DNA of 64,000 nt from Comamonas koreensis (GCF_021026195.1 NZ_JAJNCT010000005.1:213231-277230); one strand, 5' to 3'; counted from the first letter of the stretch, positions 8,645 to 17,476 are shown. Notes: generated from the letters alone by a model not told the origin. Numbers and translations are program-made.

Positions 8645-8715
8645 ATGGGTTCGAGCGGATCTCCCGCTGGGCTGGAACGCCCCTGAGGGTTTCCTTGAAT
8701 ACAGACCCATTTTTG
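8645..8715 (+). ncRNA. Candidate structured RNA (sRNA or leader element)
   Basis: A closing stem atgggt (8645-8650) with acccat (8705-8710) encloses three consecutive hairpins. These are agcgg/ccgct (8654-8668), gggc/gccc (8669-8682) and a weaker tgagg/ccttg (8684-8697). The closing stem is followed at once by ttttt, as in an intrinsic terminator. A sigma-70-like promoter would start transcription at the first base of the closing stem. It matches no riboswitch class I recognise. It could be a small RNA or an attenuator for the surface-protein gene that starts 177 bases later. Confidence 0.4.
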
Positions 8716-8891
8716 GCCAAACATCCCCTCCTTTGGACCTAGTGCCCCGCTAGCTCCTCGCACCAACCTCTTCCCGAACCCTGATACCCAGTGACTCGCC
8801 TACCGGTGCGCGAGGGACTTCTGCCGTTTCAATCCATAGACAAAAACTACTCCTGTGCAGTGTTTTGTTTTTTAATCAATTTATAAGGTAT

Positions 8892-10793
8892 ATGAAAAAC
8901 GTTCGTGTGTCCTTGGCGGTGGCCTCCCTCGCCGCAATGAGTGCCTGGAATGCCCAGGCCAGTGAGCTCACCCTCTATATCTCTCAGCCCGTTCGCAACG
9001 CGGCCCTCAACGCAGCCGTGCCCGAAGGCGCGCTGCCTTGGTCAGACTCCTACAACCAGTCGTACACCATCGAAACATTCAACGGCGAGACCCTGGGCAC
9101 GAAAACGTCCGGCAACTGGGCCATCGGAACATACGAGGTGGGCGCTGGCGGCAACACCAATGTGGCCGCTGCCAATGTGTATGGCGGCGCAGGCACCGGC
9201 ACGGCGGTGGGCAGTGGTGGTTCCAACTTTCTCAATGCCGGGACGACCGGCACACCGTTAGGCGTCACGGTGACCTTGACCAACCCGGCGCGCTACGTCG
9301 GCTTCTGGTGGTCGGCAGGCTCCAACGGCAACAACGTCGAGTTGCTCGATGAAAACGACAACGTGCTGACGGCGATGACCACGGACGGCTTGATGGCGTT
9401 CTTGAACTCGCCCTCCAACCTCACGATGAAGGCGTTGGACCAGAGCATCACCTACAGCAGAGCGCAGTACAACGGCAACCCCTTTATCGAGGGGAACAAC
9501 GGTGAGCCCTATGTCTATCTGAACTATGTGCTCAAGGACACGACCGCTTTCGGCTCCACCACCATCAAGAAGATTCGCTTTTGGGGCGCCGGCTTTGAGC
9601 TGGACAACATTGCAGTGCGCGAGGAAAAGCTGCCAGGACTGCCGGCAGAAACGGGCCTGCCGCCCACCTGGGTGCCCACCGACATCAAGAATGTTTTTGC
9701 CGACCCACCGGTCACCGCAGACGATGCGGCCAGCACCCGGATCAACACGCCTTCGGAGCCGCTGGACCTGACCGCCAACGACCCCCATGCGCCAGCGGGC
9801 AGCACGGTCACTCCGCAGGCGTCTTCGGCCAACGGAGGCACGATTGCCGCTGACCCAGCCCACCCCGGCAAGTTCATCTACACGCCTGCCACGGGTTTCA
9901 CCGGTACCGACACCTTCAGCTACCAGGTGTGCCTGGCAGCACCTGACCAGGCCAAGTGCGCAAGCTCGGTGGTGACGATAACGGTCACCGCGCCGGATCT
10001 GGCGATCGATCTGAGCGGCATCGGCGCTACGGCCACCGCCGGCATGGCCTACCAGGGAACGTTCACTTGCAGCAACGTAGGCAATGCGGATGCGCTGTCT
10101 GCCACGGCGTGCACCACCGGCCCATTGCCAGAAGGCCTCATGGTGCAGGCTTGCACGCTGAGCCCCGGCAATACCGCATGGAGCGCGGGCAACCCCATTG
10201 CGCAAGGCGCGGTGGTGACCTGTGAAGTGGCGGGCACACCCGCCAATGTGAAGAAGACCACGACCACGACAGGCACGACCGGCACCACGGGTGACAGCGA
10301 TCTTCGCAACAATGTTGCGACCAAGGACATCACGGTCGTGGGCGCGCCAGACGTCGTCATCGACCTGGGCGGTTTGCCAGCCACCGGCACCATCGGCATG
10401 CCCTACAAAGGCAGCTTTACCTGCACCAACCAGGGCAGTGCAGACCAGGCTGACGCCAACTGCTCAGTGACGGGCCTGCCAGCCGGTATCAGCCAAGGGC
10501 CTGGTGCCTGCACCATCGTGACGCCGGCTGCACCCACCCCCGCCAACTGGACATCGCCTTCTGCGATCCCCGAAGGCGCGGTGGTGACCTGCCCCGTTGA
10601 AGGCAAGCCGGGCGAGGCGGGTACGTCTTTTGTGAGCGGCTCGGGCCTGGCCAGCAAGGCGGGCAAGGACATCACCATCGCAGCCCTCCCGGCGCCCACG
10701 CCCGTTCCCTCGCTGTCGGCCTGGGCGCTGATGCTGCTGGCCGCATGCCTGGGCATGGTCGGCATGGCGCGCGCCGGCATGCGCCGTCATTAA
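8892..10793 (+). CDS. Exported Ig-like repeat protein with IPTL-CTERM-type sorting tail
   Basis: Start at ATG 8892, preceded by ataaggtat; an earlier in-frame codon at 8865 lacks a ribosome site. A signal peptide (MKNVRVSLAVASLAAMSAW...AQA) opens the 633-residue protein. An N-terminal jelly-roll-like region follows, then a bacterial Ig-like domain with the FTGTDTFSYQVC signature, then two related domains of about 110 residues starting DLAIDLSGIGATATAGM and DVVIDLGGLPATGTIGM. The tail PVPSLSAWALMLLAACLG with MRRH matches the IPTL-CTERM pattern: a short motif, a membrane helix and a basic end. That tail predicts processing by an exosortase-like enzyme and surface display. A Thr/Gly run (KKTTTTTGTTGTTGD) lies between the repeats. 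Confidence 0.8.
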   Translation: MKNVRVSLAVASLAAMSAWNAQASELTLYISQPVRNAALNAAVPEGALPWSDSYNQSYTIETFNGETLGTKTSGNWAIGTYEVGAGGNTNVAAANVYGGAGTGTAVGSGGSNFLNAGTTGTPLGVTVTLTNPARYVGFWWSAGSNGNNVELLDENDNVLTAMTTDGLMAFLNSPSNLTMKALDQSITYSRAQYNGNPFIEGNNGEPYVYLNYVLKDTTAFGSTTIKKIRFWGAGFELDNIAVREEKLPGLPAETGLPPTWVPTDIKNVFADPPVTADDAASTRINTPSEPLDLTANDPHAPAGSTVTPQASSANGGTIAADPAHPGKFIYTPATGFTGTDTFSYQVCLAAPDQAKCASSVVTITVTAPDLAIDLSGIGATATAGMAYQGTFTCSNVGNADALSATACTTGPLPEGLMVQACTLSPGNTAWSAGNPIAQGAVVTCEVAGTPANVKKTTTTTGTTGTTGDSDLRNNVATKDITVVGAPDVVIDLGGLPATGTIGMPYKGSFTCTNQGSADQADANCSVTGLPAGISQGPGACTIVTPAAPTPANWTSPSAIPEGAVVTCPVEGKPGEAGTSFVSGSGLASKAGKDITIAALPAPTPVPSLSAWALMLLAACLGMVGMARAGMRRH

Positions 10794-10815
10794 GCCAAGG
10801 TCTGTTCTCCGATCC

Positions 10816-10850
10816 ACGCCAGTCAGCACAGCGCTGACTGGCGTTTTTTT
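10816..10850 (+). terminator. Strong Rho-independent terminator
   Basis: A perfect 12-bp stem acgccagtcagc/gctgactggcgt (10816-10827 and 10833-10844) is followed by a run of seven T. It lies 23 bases after the surface-protein stop. Confidence 0.92.
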
Positions 10851-11222
10851 ATGGCTGCTGCGATTGCGGCTTTGCGGCTGGTGGGCAGGAGCGCGTGTCG
10901 TCAGCGCGGCAGCGGCAGGGCCGCTCCCCCAGCTTGCGGGTGCAGGGCCTGCGGTCCACCGGGGCAGCCTGGCCGCCGTGCCTGGAGCCTGCAGGGGCAG
11001 CATTGCCGCACGGTTTGCGGCGGATATCTGCACTATCGCTGCCCCCATCGCCTATAACTAGGCCCTTGCGGTTTTTGTGGGGGCTTGCCCCTTCATCGCC
11101 TGCTGCTTGCCCGGCAAGACGGGCAAGATCGTGCCCCCGGCTGCCAGGTTGCAGCCGCCGCCCCGATCGCATGGATCGGCACTCGGCAAGCGGGCCACCT
11201 CCAGTACTCAAGGACATCAAAC
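10851..11222. other. Intergenic region, nothing recognised
   Basis: About 370 bases of GC-rich sequence between the terminator and the PLP enzyme. Frames are open on both strands but have no family resemblance. The last 20 bases carry the ribosome site (aagga) of the next gene. Confidence 0.5.
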
Positions 11223-12146
11223 ATGGCTATCCATATCGAAACACCGGTCATCGGCTCACGCGCACTCTCGCTGCGCACCGGCAAGCAAGTGCGGCTCAAG
11301 CTGGAGGCCTTGCAGCCCAGTGGCTCGTTCAAGACCCGTGGCATCGGGCATGCCTGCGAGGTGTACCGTTCCCGGGGCGCCAAGCGCTTCATCTCCTCAT
11401 CCGGTGGCAATGCCGGCTATGCAGTGGCTTATGCCGGCCGCATGCTGAACACGCCAGTCACCGTGGTGGTCCCGGCCACCACATCGCAGCGGGCCCAGCA
11501 GTTGATCCGCTCCGAAGGGGCTGAGGTCATCGTGCATGGCGAATCCTGGATGGAGGCCAATGCCAAAGCCCTGCAACTGATGACCGCTACCGATGCCTTT
11601 CTGCACCCCTTCGATGACCCTTTGCTCTGGACCGGCCATGCCAGCATGATTGACGAGCTGGCGCGCCAGGGCGAGCGGCCCGATGTGGTGGTGTGCTCGG
11701 TGGGCGGCGGCGGGCTGCTCAGCGGTGTGGTGGAGGGATTGCAGCGCAATGGCTGGGGTTCGGTTCCGGTCATCGCAGCCGAGACCGCTGGCGCGGAATC
11801 ATTTGCCAAGGCGGTAGAGAACGGTGCACCGGTATTGCTGCCGGGCATCGGCTCGATTGCCACCTCTCTGGGTGCTCGCCAGGTCTGCGACCGCGCCTTT
11901 GCGCTGACCCAGGAGCACCGCATCGAGAGCGTCGTCGTATCCGATGCCGCCGCTGTGGCCGCTTGCGAGGAGATTTTGCTGGAGCACCGCATGCTGGTTG
12001 AGCCGGCCTGCGGCGCATCCGTGGCGGCCTTGCACAGCACATCTGCGCTGCTGCAGCAAGCCCGCTCCGTGGTGGTCATTCTCTGCGGCGGCGTCGGCAT
12101 CACCGCAGGCCAGCTTGCACAGTGGAGCGCCGAGTCAGGCCGTTGA
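11223..12146 (+). CDS. PLP-dependent serine/threonine dehydratase-like enzyme
   Basis: This 307-residue protein is a fold-type II PLP enzyme. The Schiff-base lysine is K37 in PSGSFKTRG, the substrate loop is SSSGGNAGYA (about 57-66), and the phosphate-binding glycine loop is SVGGGGLLSG. The layout resembles the serine/threonine dehydratase-like family (L-serine or L-threonine to 2-oxoacid plus ammonia) rather than biosynthetic IlvA, since there is no C-terminal ACT domain. I start at ATG 11223 because aagga lies 9 bases upstream and the fold begins there; an open extension back to 11085 looks non-coding. The exact substrate is unknown. Confidence 0.82.
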   Translation: MAIHIETPVIGSRALSLRTGKQVRLKLEALQPSGSFKTRGIGHACEVYRSRGAKRFISSSGGNAGYAVAYAGRMLNTPVTVVVPATTSQRAQQLIRSEGAEVIVHGESWMEANAKALQLMTATDAFLHPFDDPLLWTGHASMIDELARQGERPDVVVCSVGGGGLLSGVVEGLQRNGWGSVPVIAAETAGAESFAKAVENGAPVLLPGIGSIATSLGARQVCDRAFALTQEHRIESVVVSDAAAVAACEEILLEHRMLVEPACGASVAALHSTSALLQQARSVVVILCGGVGITAGQLAQWSAESGR

Positions 12147-12721
12147 GTGGCCATGCGCAAGGGCTGCGCTGCCCGTGCGGGCGCGGCAGTTACCGAAGAG
12201 CGAACGGACGGGACTGCCGGCCGGTTTGACCACCCGCCAGCGGTGCTGGGCGGCACCCTGGTCAGCGCCCCCTGTTCAGTCCCGATAACGCCGGGAATGG
12301 GCTGCTGCCCAATGGGTATCGCCTGAGGAGAAGGCCGGGGTGCTCCTTGGCGCGCAGACAGGTGGTGTGTTCGCCGGCATGGTGGGGCCGCAGCGGGTGC
12401 GCGCCGCGATGAACGCCTGGCCGCCCCCCTTACCTGCCGCCTCACATGGATCTGCTTGGCCCCCCAGCCTGGAGCGCAGCAGCCTGGAATGGCGCTCAAC
12501 TAAGCGCCCAGCGCCTGCATAGCCATGTCTTTAGTTATTTACAATCGAATTTCAGATTTTGATACTTTTAGACAAAATTAACATGCGTCAAAAGTTCGTC
12601 TGGCATTGCTATCGCGGCGTATCCGGCAGCATTGCTCAGCATCGCTGAGCGGTGGTCGCTCCAGTCTCCCAGTGCTGTCCGGCTGATCAGCCTATTTACA
12701 ACATCACACTCCTGAGGACTT
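12147..12721. other. Intergenic region, no gene recognised
   Basis: About 575 bases. The first 370 are GC-rich with open frames on both strands but no recognisable product, possibly decayed coding DNA. A sharply AT-rich patch at 12530-12590 follows and probably holds the promoter of the flavodoxin gene. The patch contains caaaattaacat (12573-12584), the exact reverse complement of a 12-mer in the promoter patch at 8622-8633. Confidence 0.5.
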
Positions 12722-13276
12722 ATGGCACAAACGGTCGTGGTTTATTTTTCTGGCTATGGCCACACCCAGCGCATCGCAGAGGCGGTGGCTGAGGGTGCGC
12801 AGGCGCAGTTGCTGCGCATTGACAGCGATGGTGGATTACCCCAGCACGGCTGGGACCTTTTAGCTGCTGCCGACGCCATCATTTTTGGCGCTCCCACCTA
12901 CATGGGATCAGCGCCTTGGCAGTTCAAGAAATTTGCGGATGCCAGCTCCAAAGCCTGGTTCACCCGTGCCTGGCAAGACAAGGTGTTTGGCGGCTTTTCC
13001 GTCAGCGCCAGCCTCAATGGCGACAAACAGGTCACATTGATCGGTATGCAGACGCTGGCGTCTCAGCATGGTGGCATCTGGGTCAGCCTGGGAGTACCAC
13101 CGGCCAACACCTTGGCAGCCACCCGCAGCGATGTGAACAACCTAGGCGGGTCCGTGGGTCTGTTGGTGCAAGCCCCGTCGGACGCGGGCGCTGACGCGAT
13201 TCCCGAAGGCGATGTGCAAACGGCCCGGGGCTATGGCGCGCGGGTCACCGGGATTGCACAACGGTTCAAGTCCTAG
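12722..13276 (+). CDS. Flavodoxin-fold FMN protein (WrbA/quinone reductase-like)
   Basis: A 184-residue flavodoxin-like protein. The N-terminal strand and phosphate loop are VVVYFSGYGHTQRIAEAVA. The conserved second FMN loop is FGAPTYMGSAPWQFKKF, and GGFSVSASLNGDKQ follows. It belongs with NAD(P)H-dependent flavodoxin/WrbA relatives that reduce quinones or other acceptors by two electrons in the cytoplasm. The ATG at 12722 is preceded by gagga. It stands alone, and the physiological partner is unknown. Confidence 0.8.
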   Translation: MAQTVVVYFSGYGHTQRIAEAVAEGAQAQLLRIDSDGGLPQHGWDLLAAADAIIFGAPTYMGSAPWQFKKFADASSKAWFTRAWQDKVFGGFSVSASLNGDKQVTLIGMQTLASQHGGIWVSLGVPPANTLAATRSDVNNLGGSVGLLVQAPSDAGADAIPEGDVQTARGYGARVTGIAQRFKS

Positions 13277-13463
13277 TCAAGCGGTGCAAGCCTTGCTGGC
13301 CAGACGTTGCCGCATGCGCTGGCACGCAGCCTCGTCTGGCTTGTGCCCCGTGTGCAGAAAAAGATGAATGGGCAAGCGGTGCTCCGTATTTTTTCCAGCG
13401 CCCGCCGCTAACCCGTTCGTCCCGAGACTTTCACTAACCCAAACAACCCTTCGCCGGGGTACC

Positions 13464-13521
13464 GTGCAGAACCCGCGACCAGAGGCGCTGGCAGCGGACC
13501 GCCCGGGGGGCTGTTCTGCAC
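13464..13521. repeat. Short degenerate copy of the dispersed inverted-repeat element
   Basis: A 58-bp unit is bounded by the perfect inverted repeat gtgcagaac/gttctgcac (13464-13472 and 13513-13521). Its core gcagcggaccgcccg matches gcagcggatcgcccg in the full copies at 14238-14554. It lies 7 bases beyond the stop of the minus-strand gene at 13528 and may act as its terminator. Confidence 0.55.
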
Positions 13522-13527
13522 TTGGGG

Positions 13528-14055
13528 CTACTTGTCGTTGTTGCTGCTCAGGTTGTCCAGCAGGTCATCGAGCGACTTGAATTCAATCGTCTCCACGCCA
13601 TCGTTCTCATCGATGGAGATGTCTTCCAGCGCCAGCTCTTCACACAGCTGCGCGCGCACCCAGCACTGCGGAAACTGCTTGGGCGCGACAAAGGACAGCA
13701 GCACCGCATCGGCAAACACGGCTACCGAATGCAGGCTCAGGTCATCGCGCAGGTCGGTGGGCTCCTGGACCTCATCGTCGTCCTCTTCCACCGCCTCTTC
13801 CACCTCCAGCGCAATGTCGTTGACCAGCCGCTTCCAGTGGTCGGCCGGCATGGCCAGAAAGCGCTGGGTATTGGCGATCAGCGCCGCCACATCCATCTCG
13901 GGGTTGTCGGCCAGCTCCGGGTCAACATTCACATGGATATCGGCCGCTGCAGCCTCAAACCGCACGCTGCCAACCACAAAGCCATCGTCGGCTTGAACGT
14001 CGTTGAGAAGCTGGCTCGCTGCAATGGCATCACGAAGATGGGCAATCTGGGTCAT
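13528..14055 (-). CDS. Conserved-looking acidic hypothetical protein
   Basis: A 175-residue acidic protein with GC3-rich codons. It has an Asp/Glu-rich stretch in the middle (EVEEAVEEDDDEVQEPTD) and an acidic, Asn/Asp-ended C-terminus. There is no signal peptide or membrane segment. I do not recognise the family. The ATG at 14055 is chosen because aaggacgg lies about 10 bases upstream; an earlier codon at 14097 would add a poor extension. Composition suggests a soluble cytoplasmic protein, and neighbours give no functional hint. Confidence 0.6.
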   Translation of the reverse strand: MTQIAHLRDAIAASQLLNDVQADDGFVVGSVRFEAAAADIHVNVDPELADNPEMDVAALIANTQRFLAMPADHWKRLVNDIALEVEEAVEEDDDEVQEPTDLRDDLSLHSVAVFADAVLLSFVAPKQFPQCWVRAQLCEELALEDISIDENDGVETIEFKSLDDLLDNLSSNNDK

Positions 14056-14237
14056 GGGGGCCGTCCTTGCGTTGGAGTGAAGGGCCATCATAAACACCTG
14101 TTTTTGAAGCTACTACCGTAGCCCGGAATGACTGTCATGCGCTGAACTGGCAAGAACTCAACATTTCTTGTCCCGCTTGCGCGATTGCGCCAGCGCATCT
14201 TCCCTTACGCTTGCCGGTTGCTTGATCCCTTAGGGAT

Positions 14238-14391
14238 CCTCTGCAAAACCCTCGCCAAGCGGGATGGACGCGGATCGGGATGAGACGCTAGGCGTCTTTT
14301 GCAGTGAATAGCCGTAGCTATTCACAAGGAAGACAACGCAGCGGATCGCCCGAGTCGGCGTTCAGACCACGGGAGGGAGTTTTGCAGAGGG
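14238..14391. repeat. Inverted-repeat element, copy 1
   Basis: A 154-bp unit with terminal inverted repeats (cctctgcaaaac at the left, gttttgcagagg at the right, extended by cccttaggg/cctaggg outside). An internal 9-bp stem gtgaatagc/gctattcac (14304-14312 and 14317-14325) sits at its centre, and a smaller hairpin gacgc/gcgtc lies to its left. There is no open frame of note, so it is a non-autonomous or structural repeat. Confidence 0.85.
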
Positions 14392-14403
14392 TTCCTAGGG
14401 CCG

Positions 14404-14554
14404 CTCTGCAAAACCCTCGCCAAGCGAGATGGACGCGGATCAGGATGAGCCGCAAGGCGTCTTTTGCAGTCAATAGCGAGCTATTGACAAGGAAGACAAC
14501 GCAGCGGATCGCCCGAGTCCGTGTTCAGACCACGGCAGGGAGTTTTGCAGAGGG
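14404..14554. repeat. Inverted-repeat element, copy 2
   Basis: A second copy follows copy 1 after 12 bases in the same orientation, about 85 percent identical by eye. Its central stem is gtcaatagc/gctattgac (14469-14477 and 14480-14488). One base pair has changed from G:C to C:G relative to copy 1, with both arms altered together. It ends 36 bases before the start of the exporter gene. Confidence 0.85.
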
Positions 14555-14590
14555 TCCCTTAACCTTCCCCAGGTTTGCCTACCCGACGCC

Positions 14591-15838
14591 ATGACCGCTG
14601 ATACCGCCACCCTCAACCCCTCACCTGCCCTGGCTGCCGCACCCGCGGCCACTACAGATAGCCAGCAGCACGGCTTTTTATTGCCCATCGTGGGCGGCGC
14701 GGCGCTGGCCCACCTGCTCAACGACATGATCCAGGCCATGCTGCCGTCGATCTTTCCGATGCTCAAGGCCAGCTTCTCGCTCAGCTTTGGGCAGATTGGC
14801 GTGATTGCGCTGGTCTACCAGGTCACCGCATCGCTGCTGCAGCCATGGATTGGCATGTACACCGACAAGCACCCCAAACCCTACCTGCTGCCCTCGGGCA
14901 TGGGCATGACCTTGATCGGCATTGGCCTGCTGGCCACTGCGCACAGCTACGAGATGCTGCTGGTGGCCGCTGCCGTGGTGGGGGTCGGCTCGGCCACCTT
15001 CCACCCCGAGGCCTCGCGCATTGCGCGCCTGGCATCGGGCGGCCGCTTTGGCACGGCGCAGTCCACCTTCCAGGTGGGGGGCAATACCGGCTCTGCGATT
15101 GGCCCGCTGCTGACGGCGGCCATCGTCATCCCCCACGGCCAGCCAGCGGTGGCCTGGTTCATGGTGGTGGCCCTGGTTGCCATCTTTGTGCTGTACCGCC
15201 TGACCATCTGGGTGCGCCACAACGGCAGCGCCAAGGCCAAGAGCCTGGCCAAGAACCATGCGGGTGAAGGCCTGAACCGCGCAGGCGTCATCCGCGCCGT
15301 CGCGGTGATCTGCATTTTGATGTTCGCGAAGTTTGTCTACATCGCCTCCTTCACCAACTACTTCACCTTCTACCTGATCGAGCGCTTCCAGCTCAGCGTG
15401 CAGTCCAGCCAGCTGTTTCTGTTCATGTTCCTGGCCGCTGTGGCAGCGGGCACCTTTGCCGGCGGCCCAGTGGGTGACCGCATTGGCCGGAAGGCGGTGA
15501 TCTGGATCTCGTTCCTGGGCGTGGCACCGTTTGCGCTGGCCCTGCCCTATGTCGGTTTGGTGTGGACCGCCGTGCTCGCCATCGTCATCGGCCTGGTGAT
15601 GTCTTCGGCCTTCGCTGCGCTGGTGGTCTACGCGCAAGAAGCCGTGCCTGGCCGCGTCGGTTTGGTCTCCGGTTTGATGTTCGGGCTGATGTTTGGCATT
15701 GGCGGCGTGGGTGCCGCTGGCCTGGGTGAGCTGGCCGATGCGCATGGCATCGTCTGGGTCTACGGCCTGACCTCGTTCCTGCCACTGCTGGGGCTGGTGA
15801 CGGCGTTCTTGCCGGATACGCGGAAGAAGCGGCAATAA
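14591..15838 (+). CDS. fsr: MFS exporter of the fosmidomycin-resistance family
   Basis: A 415-residue major facilitator with about 12 hydrophobic helices. It opens with GAALAHLLNDMIQAMLPSIF, which is diagnostic for the Fsr subfamily. The short cytoplasmic motif TDKHPKP follows helix 2, and GDRIGRK lies between helices 8 and 9. Fsr homologues export fosmidomycin and related compounds using the proton gradient. The natural substrate here is not known, and the family is often found in strains without clinical resistance. The N-terminal tail of about 30 residues is Ala/Pro-rich. The gene is monocistronic and directly downstream of the repeat pair. Confidence 0.88.
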   Translation: MTADTATLNPSPALAAAPAATTDSQQHGFLLPIVGGAALAHLLNDMIQAMLPSIFPMLKASFSLSFGQIGVIALVYQVTASLLQPWIGMYTDKHPKPYLLPSGMGMTLIGIGLLATAHSYEMLLVAAAVVGVGSATFHPEASRIARLASGGRFGTAQSTFQVGGNTGSAIGPLLTAAIVIPHGQPAVAWFMVVALVAIFVLYRLTIWVRHNGSAKAKSLAKNHAGEGLNRAGVIRAVAVICILMFAKFVYIASFTNYFTFYLIERFQLSVQSSQLFLFMFLAAVAAGTFAGGPVGDRIGRKAVIWISFLGVAPFALALPYVGLVWTAVLAIVIGLVMSSAFAALVVYAQEAVPGRVGLVSGLMFGLMFGIGGVGAAGLGELADAHGIVWVYGLTSFLPLLGLVTAFLPDTRKKRQ

Positions 15839-15892
15839 GGTTACCCGGCATCGCGTGCGAGGGACTGGTTTCTCAGCCCCTCATCGCAGGTA

Positions 15893-17476
15893 TTACTCCA
15901 AGGGAATGTCGCCCAGCCCCATCAGGTTGCCGTAGCGGTCGCGGACTTGGAGGATGGTAAAACTTCGGTCACCTTGTTGTTGATTGAAGTACGCGGTATA
16001 GGTCTGTCCGTCTCGGTTCCAAATGCATTGGGCTCGACGAGGTACATGCGGTATTTGGCGAGAGCATCGAATCGTTCCATCCTGGTTTATCGCCTCATTT
16101 CCTTCAATCCGAGATAAGGTGACGGGTGTAGGCTTCAGCCAGTTAGACATGCCTATAAAGTGCAGCCACCATTGTCCCAGTAGACCTTCTGCAGTTTCGG
16201 CGCCAGGTTCCAGGGCCATCCGCACTATCTGCTTTGGCGCTTCTCCTGGAAACTGAACATCTCCCGTCAACCGACTAGGTCGACGGGCAGCGGTGTTACC
16301 TTCACCATCGTACATAAACTCCAACTTGATCTCTCCAGCAGCCTCCGCTAATTTAGCGCTCTTTAATGGACCGCCCAATGCGCGACCTCCGCGATAACGA
16401 TTTAGCTCAAAACTTGTTGCCGCGCCCGCATAAGTTCCACTTCCCATGTGAAATGTGGGAGTGCCATCGGGCAAATAGTTAAAAATCTGGGCCACCGCCA
16501 TACCGGCTTGCACATCCAAGGCAATTCCTCTTCCAGGCTTGTAGTTCACCTCGTCTTTTACTATCCATGTTCCACTCACGGGACTAATGGAGAAAAAGCA
16601 ATAGTCGACATCGCCAACATATAAATCCAATGATCGGTCGCATGACCCCTCATTGGGGAAGGGGTTTCCAGCTGCAACAACTCCCACGAACGGCAATTTC
16701 TGCAATACACCTTGGTAAAACACCTCAACCTCTCCCACGGCATCCACATTGACTATACGCAGTCTGGCTGAAAGAACATAAGGGTCCTCATATCCCGCAG
16801 GAGGCGTTTTATCGCTTAGGCAACGGTACTCGTCTTTATCTTTAATCTGCTGACAAGTAAGCCACTGAAATGGGTAATTACTAAGAAAACTTCCAAATCC
16901 AAGAATCCACCCCTCAGAAAAGGATTTAACAATTTGAGCAGTTGCAAGCCACTGCGGTTCTTTTTTAGTGTCGAGCGTATTAATCAGAAGCGAGCGAAGC
17001 ATCCCGTATTCCAAATAAGTCTTTGTGTAATCCGGACTCATTACCTCAAAACGCTTTATCTCCCGCTCAGGTTCGCCAGGGAGTTGAACCGTACCTTGTA
17101 GACCATTTACGAAGCTCACCGTCACCGGGCCTGGAGATCCCAGGAATTCGGCATCTCGTGCATCACTACCAAAGCTGCGCCCTCCTTGGTATTGCATCAA
17201 TGGCGTGGTCACGGAATTGCCATCCATCTGGCCCGTTGCCGTATAGAAGGTGGCATTGCCATTCTTCTCATAACCAAACATCTGCATGAAGAACGTGTTT
17301 CCTTGCACGTCAATCGCCAATCCCCGACCTGGCTTGCCATCCAGCTCTTCAGAGATGACCCAGGTTCCAGCTTGGGGTGTGAAATCACGGGCTGCCCAAC
17401 TGCCAGTGCATAAAAGTGCCAACAAGGGGAGCAGAAAGCTCGCCCGCAACGTTTCAATGAGTCTGCTTTTTTTCAC
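15893..17476 (-). CDS. Secreted two-domain protein, family member 1 of 3
   Basis: A GTG start at 17476 is preceded by aggaaa; a TTG at 17500 is less likely. After a signal peptide ending in TGSWA, a domain begins ARDFTPQAGTWVISEELDGK. It contains KPGRGLAIDVQGNTFFMQMF, the Phe-Tyr-Thr-Ala strand (ATFYTATGQMDG) and YQGGRSFGS. A related second domain starts at SGTWIVKDEVNYKPGRGIAL. The protein ends with a WWLHF... segment and the motif RDRYGNLMGLGDIP. Lengths and order match the paralogues at 54019 and 55760. The repeats look like beta-sheet modules. GC is visibly lower than in neighbouring genes, which may mean recent acquisition. Function unknown; periplasmic or secreted by its signal. Confidence 0.75.
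   Translation of the reverse strand: MKKSRLIETLRASFLLPLLALLCTGSWAARDFTPQAGTWVISEELDGKPGRGLAIDVQGNTFFMQMFGYEKNGNATFYTATGQMDGNSVTTPLMQYQGGRSFGSDARDAEFLGSPGPVTVSFVNGLQGTVQLPGEPEREIKRFEVMSPDYTKTYLEYGMLRSLLINTLDTKKEPQWLATAQIVKSFSEGWILGFGSFLSNYPFQWLTCQQIKDKDEYRCLSDKTPPAGYEDPYVLSARLRIVNVDAVGEVEVFYQGVLQKLPFVGVVAAGNPFPNEGSCDRSLDLYVGDVDYCFFSISPVSGTWIVKDEVNYKPGRGIALDVQAGMAVAQIFNYLPDGTPTFHMGSGTYAGAATSFELNRYRGGRALGGPLKSAKLAEAAGEIKLEFMYDGEGNTAARRPSRLTGDVQFPGEAPKQIVRMALEPGAETAEGLLGQWWLHFIGMSNWLKPTPVTLSRIEGNEAINQDGTIRCSRQIPHVPRRAQCIWNRDGQTYTAYFNQQQGDRSFTILQVRDRYGNLMGLGDIPLE

Noticed and set aside
11085..11222. 46-residue extension of the PLP enzyme
   Set aside because: The family fold starts at 11223, which has an aagga site. 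The extension is Arg/Gln-rich noise.
14238..14554. Insertion sequence with transposase
   Set aside because: Each unit is about 150 bp with no open frame. It can only be a non-autonomous or structural repeat.
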